A stretch of 64,000 nt of DNA from Nitrosomonadales bacterium (GTDB lineage: Bacteria; Pseudomonadota; Gammaproteobacteria; Burkholderiales; Gallionellaceae). Of this stretch, positions 1-8,309 are shown in pieces. The notes beneath the pieces are model-generated. The model made no database searches, was not told the DNA's origin, and saw nothing but the letters and a program-made list of their open reading frames with translations. Both the position numbers and the translations under genes were made by a program. Each line of letters opens with the position of its first letter. The stretch's first letter is position 1. The stretch covers positions 992,001 through 1,056,000 of the forward strand of contig JADJWO010000001.1 in NCBI GenBank assembly GCA_016716325.1. Direction: 5' to 3'.

Positions 1-155
1 TAGACCTTGGCACGATTGGTATCGCGCAACGCCTTGAGGTCGAACAGCTTGATGGCGACCGCCTGCTTGCTGAACGGATCGGTCGCGAGGTACACGGTGC
101 TGGTTGCGCCGGTACCGAGCTCGCGCACGACTTCATATTTTCCGATCTTGTCCAT
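1..155 (-). CDS. Ser/Thr protein kinase, N-terminal fragment (runs off the window)
   Basis: The first 51 codons of a gene read leftward from an ATG at 153-155; the rest lies outside the window. The translation opens with the first strands of a eukaryotic-type protein kinase: a glycine-rich loop GTGATSTVY at about residues 15-23, followed by VAIKLF carrying the ATP-anchoring lysine at about residue 36. No domain precedes the kinase, so it starts directly with the catalytic fold. It is divergent from bepA, with 143 bp between the two start codons. Catalytic loop and C-terminus cannot be seen, so accessory domains are unknown. It is a second Hanks-type kinase besides the CHASE2 kinase at 14-16.7 kb. 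Confidence 0.8.
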   Translation of the reverse strand, partial: MDKIGKYEVVRELGTGATSTVYLATDPFSKQAVAIKLFDLKALRDTNRAKV

Positions 156-298
156 CCGACCGCCCTTCCGGGCATGCTGTGAAAAACGGTGCAATTCTGC
201 GCACAATGCGGCTTAAAGTCCAGACTGAAACATCCTGCAACATTTGCGCGGCCCGATTGGCGTGTGAACCCTGCCGGAAAACAACTATCATATCGGCC

Positions 299-1714
299 AT
301 GAGAAAACTGATCCTGATGTCGATGCTGTGTGTTGCGCCCTGCGCCATGGGCGAGGGGCTGCCCGATCTGGGCGACGTCTCGCAGACCGTGCTCAACCCG
401 ATACAGGAACGCCAGATCGGCCAGCAAAGCATGATGCAGATCCGCGCCAGCCGCCTGTACCTCGATGACGCGGAGATCAACGACTACCTCAACCAGCTCG
501 GCTACCGGCTGGTCGAATACAGCGCCGAACCCGGCCTCGGCTTCGAATTCTTCGCGCTCGACGATTTCAACGTCAACGCCTTCGCCATGCCGGGCGGCTT
601 CATCGGCGTGAATGCCGGACTGCTGCTCACCGCGCAAAGCGAATCCGAACTGGCCGCCGTGCTCAGCCACGAGATCGCCCATGTCACGCAACACCATCTG
701 GCGCGCATGGTCGCCGGGCATCAGGGCGACAGCCTCGCCTCGATGGCCGCCGTCGCCATCGCCATCCTCGCCGCCCGCAACAACCCGCAGGCTTCGCAGG
801 CGGCCATCGTCAGCGCGCAGGCGCGCGCCATGCAGAAGCAGCTCGATTTCACGCGCGTCCACGAACAGGAAGCGGATCGCATCGGATTCGAGATCCTGCA
901 ACAGTCGAACTTCAATACCCATGCCATGCCGGAATTCCTCGACCGGCTGCAACGTGCGACCCGACTGCTGGAAGGCAACGCGCCGAGCTATTTGCGCACC
1001 CACCCGATCACCAGCGAGCGGGTCGCCGACATCGAGAACCGCGTCAGCAAGCAGCCCTACCGCCTGGTTCCGGACAGCCTGAACTTCCAGTTGGTGCGCA
1101 CCAAGCTCATCGCCGCGCAAAAGACCGCGCCGGACGCCGTCGCCTACTTCAACGACGCGCTGGGCGAAAAGAAGCACGGCAACCCGGTCGCGCAGCGCTA
1201 CGGACTGGTCAGTGCGCTGCTGCGCAACAATGACCCCGCGCGCGCCGCGCGCGAACTGGCGGTATTGCGCAAGCAATCAGGCCGCAATCCGATGATCGAG
1301 ACGCTGGCCGGACAGGTCAAGCGTGCCGCGAACAACAATGCCGAAGCGCTGGCGTTCTACCGCACCGCCATGCAGAACTTCCCGCAGCACCGCGCGCTGA
1401 TCTACGACTACGCCGACCTGTTGCTGGACAGCCGTCAGGCCGAAACCGCCGTCAAGCTGCTCGGCGAACAGCTCGTCCGCCACCCCAGCGATACCACGCT
1501 CTACAGCCTGCAGGCGCGCGGCTACGCGATGCTGGACAAGCGTCTGGAACAGCACCAGGCGCAGGCCTACAGCTACGCATGGCGGGGCAACCTGGTTGCC
1601 GCGATCGAGCAGCTGGAAATGGCCAAGCGGGCGGGCGGGAGTTTCTACCAGATGTCCACGATAGAAAGTGATCTGCGGGAACTGCGCGAGATGACCGCCG
1701 CGCACGGACAATAA
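299..1714 (+). CDS. bepA: BepA/YfgC-type periplasmic M48 metalloprotease with TPR domain
   Basis: 471-residue exported zinc protease. An N-terminal signal peptide (MRKLILMSMLCVAPCAMGEG) supports the ATG at 299 over upstream in-frame starts, which would bury it. The zinc motif HEIAHVTQHH lies at about residue 124, with a downstream glutamate in HEQEADRIGFE, as in the M48 family. The C-terminal half is made of TPR-like helices. In E. coli BepA degrades or rescues stalled LptD and BAM substrates in the periplasm, so an outer-membrane assembly quality-control role is expected. Length and domain order match BepA (about 487 residues). It converges with the downstream membrane protein gene, only 15 bp apart. 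Confidence 0.88.
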   Translation: MRKLILMSMLCVAPCAMGEGLPDLGDVSQTVLNPIQERQIGQQSMMQIRASRLYLDDAEINDYLNQLGYRLVEYSAEPGLGFEFFALDDFNVNAFAMPGGFIGVNAGLLLTAQSESELAAVLSHEIAHVTQHHLARMVAGHQGDSLASMAAVAIAILAARNNPQASQAAIVSAQARAMQKQLDFTRVHEQEADRIGFEILQQSNFNTHAMPEFLDRLQRATRLLEGNAPSYLRTHPITSERVADIENRVSKQPYRLVPDSLNFQLVRTKLIAAQKTAPDAVAYFNDALGEKKHGNPVAQRYGLVSALLRNNDPARAARELAVLRKQSGRNPMIETLAGQVKRAANNNAEALAFYRTAMQNFPQHRALIYDYADLLLDSRQAETAVKLLGEQLVRHPSDTTLYSLQARGYAMLDKRLEQHQAQAYSYAWRGNLVAAIEQLEMAKRAGGSFYQMSTIESDLRELREMTAAHGQ

Positions 1715-1729
1715 CGAAAACCGGCACGC

Positions 1730-3322
1730 TCAGAGCTTTTCGCAGCCTTTCCCGAGGCGGCGGCAGCTGATCTGGTAATCCTGTTTTGCCTTCTCCGTCT
1801 CCCCCATGAACCCATAGGCCATGGCCCGGCCATAGTGCGTTTTCGCGTTCGTGCCCATGCCCTTGGCCGAAGCGGTCTCGATCGCCATCGTGAAGGCGTC
1901 CGCCGCCTCGCGCCATTGCTCCTTCTTCATGTAGGCCGCCCCCAGGTTGTTGTACGGATAGGGCCAGTCCGGCTTCAGGAAGACCGCGCGCTTCAGGTCC
2001 CGGATCGCGTAGTCGTACTCGTCGGCCTTGACCAGCTCCGTCCCGCGGTTGTAATAGATGCGGTACGCGCCGTGCAGGTCGTCCCTGCCGTGCACCAGTT
2101 TTTCCGCGTCGTCCCACAGCATCAGCGGATGGGAGAAAGTGGCCAGCCGGTCCATCGAGATCGGGAACAACGCCAGGCATACCGCCGCGACGACGACCCG
2201 CCCCATCTGCTTGTCCAGCGCATCGAGCAGCAGCGGGATGACCGCGCAGGCGCCCACCGCCCACAGATAGCTGCGATACAGCACGAAGCTCTCCTGCACC
2301 CGTATCGTGGAAAACTCCGTCATGAACATCAGCCAGGGGAACAGCAGGGCGAAGCCGAGCAGTCCCGTCCGTCCGCGCCGCAGCAACAACCAGAAAGCAC
2401 CCGCCCCCCACATCAGGAAAGCCGCAAAGGCAGCCAGATAGGGCGAGGCGAACGAAGTCGCGAAAGGTTCGCGCATGTCGGCCGACATCCAGTCTGGATT
2501 GGGGAACAACCACAGGCCGGCATACTTGAAGAACAGCCACGATTGCGTCAACACGCTCATCGGGTAATTCAGTTCGTTATCGACCTCCAGCATCTCCATC
2601 GCATAGATCTCGTAGGCCGAGCCAATCACACCTTTCCTGATCGCGACCACGAACAGGGCGATCGCGGCCAGCGCGGCGAACACCCTCCAGCGCTCGCGCA
2701 GTTTTGCGCGCCAGTCCTGATGCAGCAGTATGGTCAATGCCAGCAGCACCGCCGGCAGCATGATGACATGCTCCTTGGCGAACACCGCCAGATAATAGAG
2801 CGGCACGCAGGCCCACAGCCACAGCGGCTTTTGCCGCACGCTGCCGTGCAGGTAAGCCAGCATCGCCAGCAGGCTGAACAGCGTCGCCATCACGAGGGAG
2901 CGTTGCACCAGATAACCCGCGGCATACACCGCGACCGGGTGCAGCGCGAACAGCAGTGCCGCACAGAAAGCCAGCGCACGGGCACTAAACAATGAACTGG
3001 CACGTGCCCCATAGAGCGTGTCGAACAGCCGCGCCAGAAAGGAGAACAGCGCGACCGCCACCGCCGCGTGCAGCAGCAGGTTCTCGATGCGGAAATGCAG
3101 CATGTCCAGCCCGAACGCATCCTTGCCCCAGGCCAGTGTGGCATAAGGCAGGGAACGCAGCTTGATCGGGGAAAAATGGAAATTGGAGACCGGTTGCACG
3201 CCGCTTCTGTCCAGCGTGAAGAACGGCAGGTCGTCGAACACGATGGGGTTCCACAGGAACTGCCCGTACAGCGCCAGGACGGCAATGAACAGCGCGACCG
3301 GATATGCGACGAAACGCCTCAT
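1730..3322 (-). CDS. GT-C-type polytopic membrane protein with C-terminal TPR repeats
   Basis: 530 residues with about ten hydrophobic segments across residues 5-400, then a soluble TPR region (about residues 420-520). The first loop after TM1 carries an Asp pair (VFDDLPFF), and the segment around LHFRIENLLLHA resembles the PMT/TMTC glycosyltransferase layout (GT-C fold, lipid-linked sugar donor, active site outside the membrane). It starts 83 bp after the pilA stop, beyond a terminator-like hairpin, with SD GAAGGA before the ATG. The position suggests it could glycosylate pilin, but this is inference: the acceptor, the donor and even transferase activity are unproven. An O-antigen-ligase-like or purely structural role is possible. 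Confidence 0.6.
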   Translation of the reverse strand: MRRFVAYPVALFIAVLALYGQFLWNPIVFDDLPFFTLDRSGVQPVSNFHFSPIKLRSLPYATLAWGKDAFGLDMLHFRIENLLLHAAVAVALFSFLARLFDTLYGARASSLFSARALAFCAALLFALHPVAVYAAGYLVQRSLVMATLFSLLAMLAYLHGSVRQKPLWLWACVPLYYLAVFAKEHVIMLPAVLLALTILLHQDWRAKLRERWRVFAALAAIALFVVAIRKGVIGSAYEIYAMEMLEVDNELNYPMSVLTQSWLFFKYAGLWLFPNPDWMSADMREPFATSFASPYLAAFAAFLMWGAGAFWLLLRRGRTGLLGFALLFPWLMFMTEFSTIRVQESFVLYRSYLWAVGACAVIPLLLDALDKQMGRVVVAAVCLALFPISMDRLATFSHPLMLWDDAEKLVHGRDDLHGAYRIYYNRGTELVKADEYDYAIRDLKRAVFLKPDWPYPYNNLGAAYMKKEQWREAADAFTMAIETASAKGMGTNAKTHYGRAMAYGFMGETEKAKQDYQISCRRLGKGCEKL

Positions 3323-3355
3323 CGTTGTGCTTCCTTCGGTAAAACAGGAACTGCC

Positions 3356-3382
3356 AAAAACGAAAGCCGGGCAGGGCCCGGC
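3356..3382 (-). terminator. Rho-independent terminator after pilA
   Basis: Read on the minus strand, GCCGGGC (3376-3382) and GCCCGGC (3366-3372) form a 7-bp GC stem with a 3-nt loop, followed by TTTCGTTTTT (3365-3356). It lies about 25 bp after the pilA stop and before the GT-C/TPR gene. Pilin genes often end in a partial terminator, so downstream read-through at lower level is likely. Confidence 0.75.
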
Positions 3383-3405
3383 CTTCGCAGCTAACTCAAG
3401 TCAGC

Positions 3406-3855
3406 TTACTTACACCAGTTGTTGTCCACGCAAGTACCGGAAGAAGTCCATGCCAGACCGGCAGAACCTTCCGACGGGGTCAGGATGTAAGTGATGCCCT
3501 GGGCAGTGTTGGCCGGATCGGGCAGAGCGGTGGTCGAAGTGATGGTGATCTCGCCGTCAACCGTAGACTTGCTCTTGATGATCTTGGTGCCGGAAACAGC
3601 CGTGGCTGCGTCGAGGCTATCCAGGTCAGCCGGGATCGCGTTGGAACCGCCGGTACAACCGGTCAGCGTGGCGGTATCCTGCACGCAGGCTTCCACTGCG
3701 GTCTTCAGCGATGCGGAACCCTGTACCAGCTCGGTCGCCTTGGCTTTCTTGGTGTAGTCGCTGTAAGCGGGGATCGCCACAGCGGCCAGAATGCCGATAA
3801 TCGCGACCACGATCATCAGTTCGATCAGGGTAAAACCTTTTTGAACGTTCTTCAT
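3406..3855 (-). CDS. pilA: Type IV pilin (major pilin, PilA family)
   Basis: 149-residue prepilin. A six-residue basic leader ends in glycine before FTLIELMIVVAIIGILAAVA, the canonical class IVa N-terminal helix; cleavage after Gly7 with N-methylation of Phe by PilD is expected, and Glu5 of the mature protein is present. The C-terminus carries the disulfide-loop cysteines (CVDNNWCK), and a second Cys pair lies mid-protein. It polymerises into the type IV pilus used for twitching, adhesion and DNA uptake. SD AAGGAG sits 7 nt before the ATG. A sigma-54 promoter lies 58 bp upstream, implying PilS/PilR-type control. The GAF-PilB and HD-GYP genes lie upstream on the same strand but are separated by about 300 bp and a palindrome. 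Confidence 0.95.
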   Translation of the reverse strand: MKNVQKGFTLIELMIVVAIIGILAAVAIPAYSDYTKKAKATELVQGSASLKTAVEACVQDTATLTGCTGGSNAIPADLDSLDAATAVSGTKIIKSKSTVDGEITITSTTALPDPANTAQGITYILTPSEGSAGLAWTSSGTCVDNNWCK

Positions 3856-3883
3856 AAGAGCTCCTTATAAGATTGGATTGAAC

Positions 3884-3898
3884 ACACACGCCGTGTGT
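3884..3898 (-). promoter_or_regulatory. Palindrome in the pilA 5' leader
   Basis: ACACACG (3884-3890) and CGTGTGT (3892-3898) form a perfect 7-bp inverted repeat around one base. If the sigma-54 promoter at 3913-3927 is used, transcription should begin near 3902, placing this hairpin within the first 20 nt of the mRNA. Such 5' hairpins can stabilise abundant mRNAs; an operator is the alternative. Confidence 0.45.
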
Positions 3899-3912
3899 CG
3901 CTTGGATATGCA

Positions 3913-3927
3913 GCAATAGCCGTGCCA
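3913..3927 (-). promoter_or_regulatory. Sigma-54 (RpoN) promoter of pilA
   Basis: The minus strand reads TGGCACGGCTATTGC, matching the RpoN consensus TGGCACG-N4-TTGC with the invariant GG (-24) and GC (-12) correctly spaced. It lies 58 bp before the pilA ATG, the expected distance. An enhancer-binding protein (PilR in other proteobacteria) would be needed and should bind in 3930-4100; I see no unambiguous PilR box there, and no gene. Confidence 0.9.
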
Positions 3928-4099
3928 ATATCGCAACCCTATGTTTCCATTAACACCATCCTGAAACAGGGAGCATATCGAACTGGACGGACAGACCAAT
4001 CCCGTCAACGGGGTGACGATTTTCGTCAGTCGGGTTGTGTAAAACGCTGATGGAGACGCAGATCAAACCCGGATATTCCATTAATCTGAAACCGCCTGT

Positions 4100-4157
4100 G
4101 TAGGAGCGCAATTTATTGCGCGATCCGTTCAAATCGCGCAATAAATTGCGCTCCTAC
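4100..4157 (-). repeat. REP-like perfect palindrome (GTAG-type) overlapping a stop codon
   Basis: Two 25-nt arms (4100-4124 and 4133-4157) are perfect reverse complements around an 8-nt spacer. Each arm begins with GTAGGAGCGC read inward, like the GTAG/GTGG-headed REP sequences mobilised by RAYT transposases. The TAG stop of the GAF-HD-GYP gene (4154-4156) lies inside one arm. It can act as a bidirectional transcription stop or as an mRNA 3'-end stabiliser between the signalling operon and pilA. A degenerate half-site resembling one arm lies near 54978-54995. Confidence 0.85.
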
Positions 4158-5878
4158 GAATCAGGGTTCACGCCCGGTATCCCGCCCAGGTCCACCTCGT
4201 CGATCTGCTCGGGCGACAGGAACTGCCGGGCGTAGTCGAGATAGACCTTCTCGCGGATGAACACGTCGAACAGGTCGGGATCGATATGCCCGCCGAGCTT
4301 GAACTTGCCGAGGATGGTCAGCGATTCGGTCAGGGTCTTGCCGTCCTTGTAGGGCCGGTCCTTGGCGGTCAGCGCCTCGAAGATGTCGGCGATGCCCATG
4401 ACCCGCGCCTGCACCGACATCTGCTCGCGTGTCAGGCCGCGCGGATAGCCCTTGCCGTCCATGCGCTCGTGGTGCCCGCCGGCATATTCCGGCACGTTCT
4501 GCAGGTGCTTGGGCCACGGCAGGGCTTCCAGCATCTTGATGGTGACATCGATGTGGTGGTTGATGATGCCGCGTTCCGCGGCGGTCAGCGTGCCGGCGCG
4601 GATGGTCAGGTTCTCCGCCTCGTCGGTGCTGAGGAAGCGGCCCGGCTTGCCATCCGTATCGCGCCACTGGTAAGCGGCGATCCGTTCCACCCGCGCCACA
4701 TCTTCGTCGGACATCCTCTCGCCGCCGATGTTGCAGTGGCGCAGGAACTCGCGGTCGTCGTCGAGCTGCCGGATGCGTGCTTCGTATTCGGCACGGATTT
4801 TCGCCGCATCCGCCGAAGCATTCCCCTCTCCCCCAACCCCTCTGATGGAACGACTAGCCATCTGACTAGGCTGTCCAACAACGACAGCCAAGTCATTGGT
4901 TATCCCGCAAGCGGTAGAGGGGAGATTTGATAATGCGCGCAGCATGGCGATCTCGGCGTCGCGCTTGAGCACCTCGAAGCGCGTATCCACCAACCCGATG
5001 CGATCGAACAGGGTATGCAGCTTGGTGGCCTTGTCCACCACATGCACCGGCGTGGTGATCTTGCCGCAATCGTGCAGCAGGCCGGCGATCTTCAGTTCGC
5101 GCCGGTCCTTGTCGGTCATCACGAAGTCCTTGAGCGGCCCGCTCTTGGTGCGGTTGACCGCCTCGGCCAGCATCATGGTCAGCACCGGCACGCGCTCGCA
5201 ATGCCCGCCGGTATAGGGCGACTTGTCGTCGATCGCGGTGTTGATGAGCTGGATGAAGGATTCGAACAGCTCTTCCAGTTGCACGATCAGGCGGCGGTTG
5301 GTCAGCGCGATCGCCGCCTGCGAGGCGAGCGACTCCACCAGTTGCTGGTCATCGCGGGAGAACGGCACGATCGCCCCGCTGCCCCGGTCCTGCGCATTGA
5401 TCAGTTGCAGCACCCCGATGACCTCGTCCTCGTGGTTGCGCATCGGCACGGTCAGGAAGGATTGCGAACGGTAGCCGGTCTTGGCGTCGAATTTCTTGGT
5501 GCCGGAAAAGTCGTATCCCTCCGCCGCATAGGCATCCGGGATGTTCACCGTTTCGCTGCTGAGCGCGGCGTGGCTCACCACCATCGCATGGTTGGGCTGC
5601 CCGGCCTCGTCATACAGATGGATCGGGTAGAAGGTGATCGGCACGCCGCTGGTACCGCCCATCGCGATATTCAGCGAGTCGTTGCGCAGGATCTCGAACC
5701 GCAGCACGCGCTGCTCGGGCTCGTGCAGATAGAGCGTGCCGGCGTCGGCATGGGTGATGCGCCTGGCGGCCTCGAGGATGGTTTCCAGCAGGCTGTTGAT
5801 GTCGCGCTGCTGCGACAGCGCGATGCCGATCTCGTTGAGTTCCTTGAGGCGCAGCCGCAGGGTGTCCGAAGCGTCCAT
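4154..5878 (-). CDS. GAF-HD-GYP cyclic-di-GMP phosphodiesterase
   Basis: 574 residues. A GAF domain (about residues 15-190) is followed by an HD-GYP phosphodiesterase: HDCGK at about residue 266 and HHERMDGKGYPRG near 470, both catalytic signatures intact, so hydrolysis of c-di-GMP in the cytosol is expected, gated by a GAF ligand. It is the last gene of the eight-gene signalling operon and starts 4 bp after the GAF-PilB gene. Between the HD and GYP halves an inverted-repeat element (4821-4925) is inserted in frame, adding about 35 Ser/Gly-rich residues between DAEIAMLRA and DAAKIRAEYEARI. The stop codon is supplied by a REP-like palindrome. Both oddities affect regions unlikely to be catalytic. 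Confidence 0.88.
   Translation of the reverse strand: MDASDTLRLRLKELNEIGIALSQQRDINSLLETILEAARRITHADAGTLYLHEPEQRVLRFEILRNDSLNIAMGGTSGVPITFYPIHLYDEAGQPNHAMVVSHAALSSETVNIPDAYAAEGYDFSGTKKFDAKTGYRSQSFLTVPMRNHEDEVIGVLQLINAQDRGSGAIVPFSRDDQQLVESLASQAAIALTNRRLIVQLEELFESFIQLINTAIDDKSPYTGGHCERVPVLTMMLAEAVNRTKSGPLKDFVMTDKDRRELKIAGLLHDCGKITTPVHVVDKATKLHTLFDRIGLVDTRFEVLKRDAEIAMLRALSNLPSTACGITNDLAVVVGQPSQMASRSIRGVGGEGNASADAAKIRAEYEARIRQLDDDREFLRHCNIGGERMSDEDVARVERIAAYQWRDTDGKPGRFLSTDEAENLTIRAGTLTAAERGIINHHIDVTIKMLEALPWPKHLQNVPEYAGGHHERMDGKGYPRGLTREQMSVQARVMGIADIFEALTAKDRPYKDGKTLTESLTILGKFKLGGHIDPDLFDVFIREKVYLDYARQFLSPEQIDEVDLGGIPGVNPDS
4821..4925. repeat. Palindromic element inserted in frame in the HD-GYP gene
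   Basis: About 105 bp whose ends are inverted (TCCCCTCT at 4822-4829, AGAGGGGA at 4916-4923) and whose interior holds another inverted pair (GGCTGTC / GACAGCC, about 4869-4889). The C-rich and G-rich ends resemble the small palindromic repeats common between proteobacterial genes. Here the element lies inside a reading frame, keeps it open and does not fit the surrounding HD-GYP alignment. Confidence 0.65.
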
Positions 5879-5882
5879 CGGC

Positions 5883-8282
5883 CTACTTGATGCAGACGGC
5901 CCGTATCTGGTGCATGTCGGTGATGCCTTGCAGCACCTTCTCCATGCCGTCCTGCTTCAGGGTGTGCATGCCGTCCTCGAGGCAGATGGCCAGCAGTTCG
6001 GCGACGCGCGCATGTTCCTGGATCGCCTTCTTCACCGCATCGCTGCCGATCAGCAGTTCGTGCAGGCCCACCCGGCCACGGTAGCCGGTACCCGAACACT
6101 TGTCGCAGCCAACCGGGCCGTACAACGTGAACTGACCCTTCTCGTCGGCGAACAGCTTGACCCATTCGCCATACAGCTTCTTGGCCTCGGCGGCCGGGTC
6201 CTTCTTCCACGACGAGGTGTTCTGCAGCTCCATGCTGTATTCGGTGATCATCGCCTTCATCTCGTCGGCCGTCGCGATATGCGGCTTCTTGCAGTCGCCG
6301 CACAGGCGCTTGCCCAGACGCTGCGCGAGGATGCCCAGCAGCGCATCGGCAAAGTTGAACGGGTCCATGCCCATGTCCAGCAGGCGGTTGATCGATTCCG
6401 GCGCGCTGTTGGTGTGCAGGGTGGCGAACACCAGGTGGCCGGTCAGCGAGGCCTCGATGCCGATGGACACGGTTTCCTTGTCGCGCATCTCGCCGACCAT
6501 GATCACGTCCGGGTCGGCGCGCAGGAAAGCGCGCATCACCGTGGCGAAATCCAGCCCGGCCTTCTTGTTGATCTGCACCTGGCGCAGACCCTTCTGGGTG
6601 ATTTCCACCGGGTCCTCGGCCGTCCAGATCTTGGTGTCCGGCGTGTTGATGTATTTGAGGATGGAGTGCAGCGTGGTGGTCTTGCCGGAACCGGTCGGGC
6701 CGCACACGAAGAACAGGCCGTACGGCTTGCTCACCGTCTCGCGGATCAGCTCATCGTTTCGCTTCGAGAAGCCCATCTTTTCCAGCGGCAGCGGCTCGCC
6801 GGAAGCGAGGATACGCATCACCACGTCTTCGACGCCGCCCTGCGAGGGCAGGGTCGCCACGCGCAACTCGATGTCCAGCGGGCCATATTTCTTGAATTTG
6901 ATCTTGCCGTCCTGCGGCTTGCGCTTCTCGGAGATATCCAGGTCGCACATGATCTTGAGGCGCGTCACCAGCGCATTGCGGTAGGTGGACGGCACCTCGA
7001 TGTAGTTCATCAGCGAGCCGTCCTTGCGCACCCGGATCTGGGTCTTCATCTTGCCCGGACCCGGCTCGATGTGGATGTCCGAGGCGCCCATGCGGTAGGC
7101 ATCAACGATGATCTTGTTGACCAGCTTGACCAGTTCGTTGTCGGCTGCCGCATTGACATCGTCCTGGCTGACGGTGGAAGTTTCCTCGTCTTCCCCGCCG
7201 AGGCTGGACAACAGGTCGTCCATGGACGAATCGTCCACCGCGAAACCGCCGGTCGCGTCCGCGCCGCCCCCGCCATAGAACAGATCGAGCGTCTGCTTGA
7301 ATTCGCGCTGCGAACAGACCTTGTAGACCAACCGGTTCTTCGGGAAGATGTTGTTGACCACCCGCGAGGCCTGGATGCGCTCCGGATCGGTGGTCAGGAT
7401 CGCCAGCCCTTCCTGAGTTTCCTCGATCGGGATCCAGTGGCTGCTCTCGACATACTCGCGCTTCAGGTTCTTCAGCAGGTCGGACGGTTTGATCCGGTCG
7501 GATTTGTGGGGCTCATAAGGCACACCGAAGAAACTGGACAGCGCCTTGCCCAGGGCGGGAATGGTGACCTGGAATTCGTCGATCAGCACTTCTTCGATGT
7601 CGATGCCCTTGCGTCGCGCGGTGCGGGTCGCCAGTTCGAACTCGGCCGCCGACAGTACCGCGTCGGAGACCAGATAGTCGTACTTGGTCTTGACGGTGCT
7701 GTTCTGCTGGCGCTGGCGCAACGCGACCGCCATGGTCTGTGCCAGCTCCTGCACGCCCTCCTCGACCATCCCCGTGAAAGGGACGCCCGCCTTGTTGTTG
7801 ATGACCTGGATGACTCCGACCAGATCGCCGGTGCCGGCATCCAGGATGGGCGCGACCAGCATCTGCTTGGTGCGGTATCCGGTACGTTTGTCCACCTCTT
7901 GCAGGAAGCGCAGATGGGTGCTGTAGGCAGCCAACTCCTTTTCGTCGTAGACATCCTTGATGTTGAGCATCTTCTTGTGCATCGCCGCGTAGCCGGCGAC
8001 GCTCTGCTCCGCGATGGGCAGCTTGAGATCCTTGAAGGAGTTCAGGCCGGTCTTGACCTTTGAAACCAGCGAAGCGTTATCCTCGCCCAGCACGTAAATG
8101 GTCAGGCGATCCGCATTGAATAATGCGCAGATGTCCTTGCTGACATCCAGCATGATCTCGTCGATGTTGCTGGTGGCATGGATCTTGTTGGTGACATGGT
8201 TGAGGTTCTTGGTGAACTCGAGCTTCAGGCTCATTTCACCACTATTTCCTGCCGCAGCATTGGCCGCCATCACTGTACTCAT
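5883..8282 (-). CDS. GAF-fused PilB/GspE-type secretion ATPase
   Basis: 799 residues. An N-terminal GAF domain (about 20-190) is followed by a GspE/PilB N-terminal (MshEN-like) region (about 210-350) and a hexameric secretion ATPase: Walker A GPTGSGKTTT near residue 525, then an Asp box and Walker B (DPDVIMVGEMRD), and a CGDC ... CDKC zinc-type cysteine set near the C-terminus, as in PilB/GspE. Such ATPases drive pilin polymerisation or type II secretion at the inner membrane. A GAF domain at the front is unusual and suggests allosteric control by a small molecule, possibly a cyclic nucleotide made by the operon's cyclase. The ATG at 8282 is preferred over a GTG at 8288 because GGGAG lies 5 nt before it. 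Confidence 0.85.
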   Translation of the reverse strand: MSTVMAANAAAGNSGEMSLKLEFTKNLNHVTNKIHATSNIDEIMLDVSKDICALFNADRLTIYVLGEDNASLVSKVKTGLNSFKDLKLPIAEQSVAGYAAMHKKMLNIKDVYDEKELAAYSTHLRFLQEVDKRTGYRTKQMLVAPILDAGTGDLVGVIQVINNKAGVPFTGMVEEGVQELAQTMAVALRQRQQNSTVKTKYDYLVSDAVLSAAEFELATRTARRKGIDIEEVLIDEFQVTIPALGKALSSFFGVPYEPHKSDRIKPSDLLKNLKREYVESSHWIPIEETQEGLAILTTDPERIQASRVVNNIFPKNRLVYKVCSQREFKQTLDLFYGGGGADATGGFAVDDSSMDDLLSSLGGEDEETSTVSQDDVNAAADNELVKLVNKIIVDAYRMGASDIHIEPGPGKMKTQIRVRKDGSLMNYIEVPSTYRNALVTRLKIMCDLDISEKRKPQDGKIKFKKYGPLDIELRVATLPSQGGVEDVVMRILASGEPLPLEKMGFSKRNDELIRETVSKPYGLFFVCGPTGSGKTTTLHSILKYINTPDTKIWTAEDPVEITQKGLRQVQINKKAGLDFATVMRAFLRADPDVIMVGEMRDKETVSIGIEASLTGHLVFATLHTNSAPESINRLLDMGMDPFNFADALLGILAQRLGKRLCGDCKKPHIATADEMKAMITEYSMELQNTSSWKKDPAAEAKKLYGEWVKLFADEKGQFTLYGPVGCDKCSGTGYRGRVGLHELLIGSDAVKKAIQEHARVAELLAICLEDGMHTLKQDGMEKVLQGITDMHQIRAVCIK

Positions 8283-8309
8283 TCCCACTCCCTTACCTGT
8301 GTCATCTCA

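Noticed and set aside
1835..2995. A 386-codon plus-strand frame
   Set aside because: Antisense to the GT-C/TPR membrane protein; low-complexity His/Arg/Gln content typical of shadows.
3950..4141. A 63-codon frame upstream of pilA
   Set aside because: No ribosome site, overlaps the palindrome and probable enhancer region; no protein-like pattern.
5736..8063. A 775-codon plus-strand frame
   Set aside because: Antisense shadow of the GAF-PilB gene; composition rich in His, Arg and Gln and no recognisable domain.
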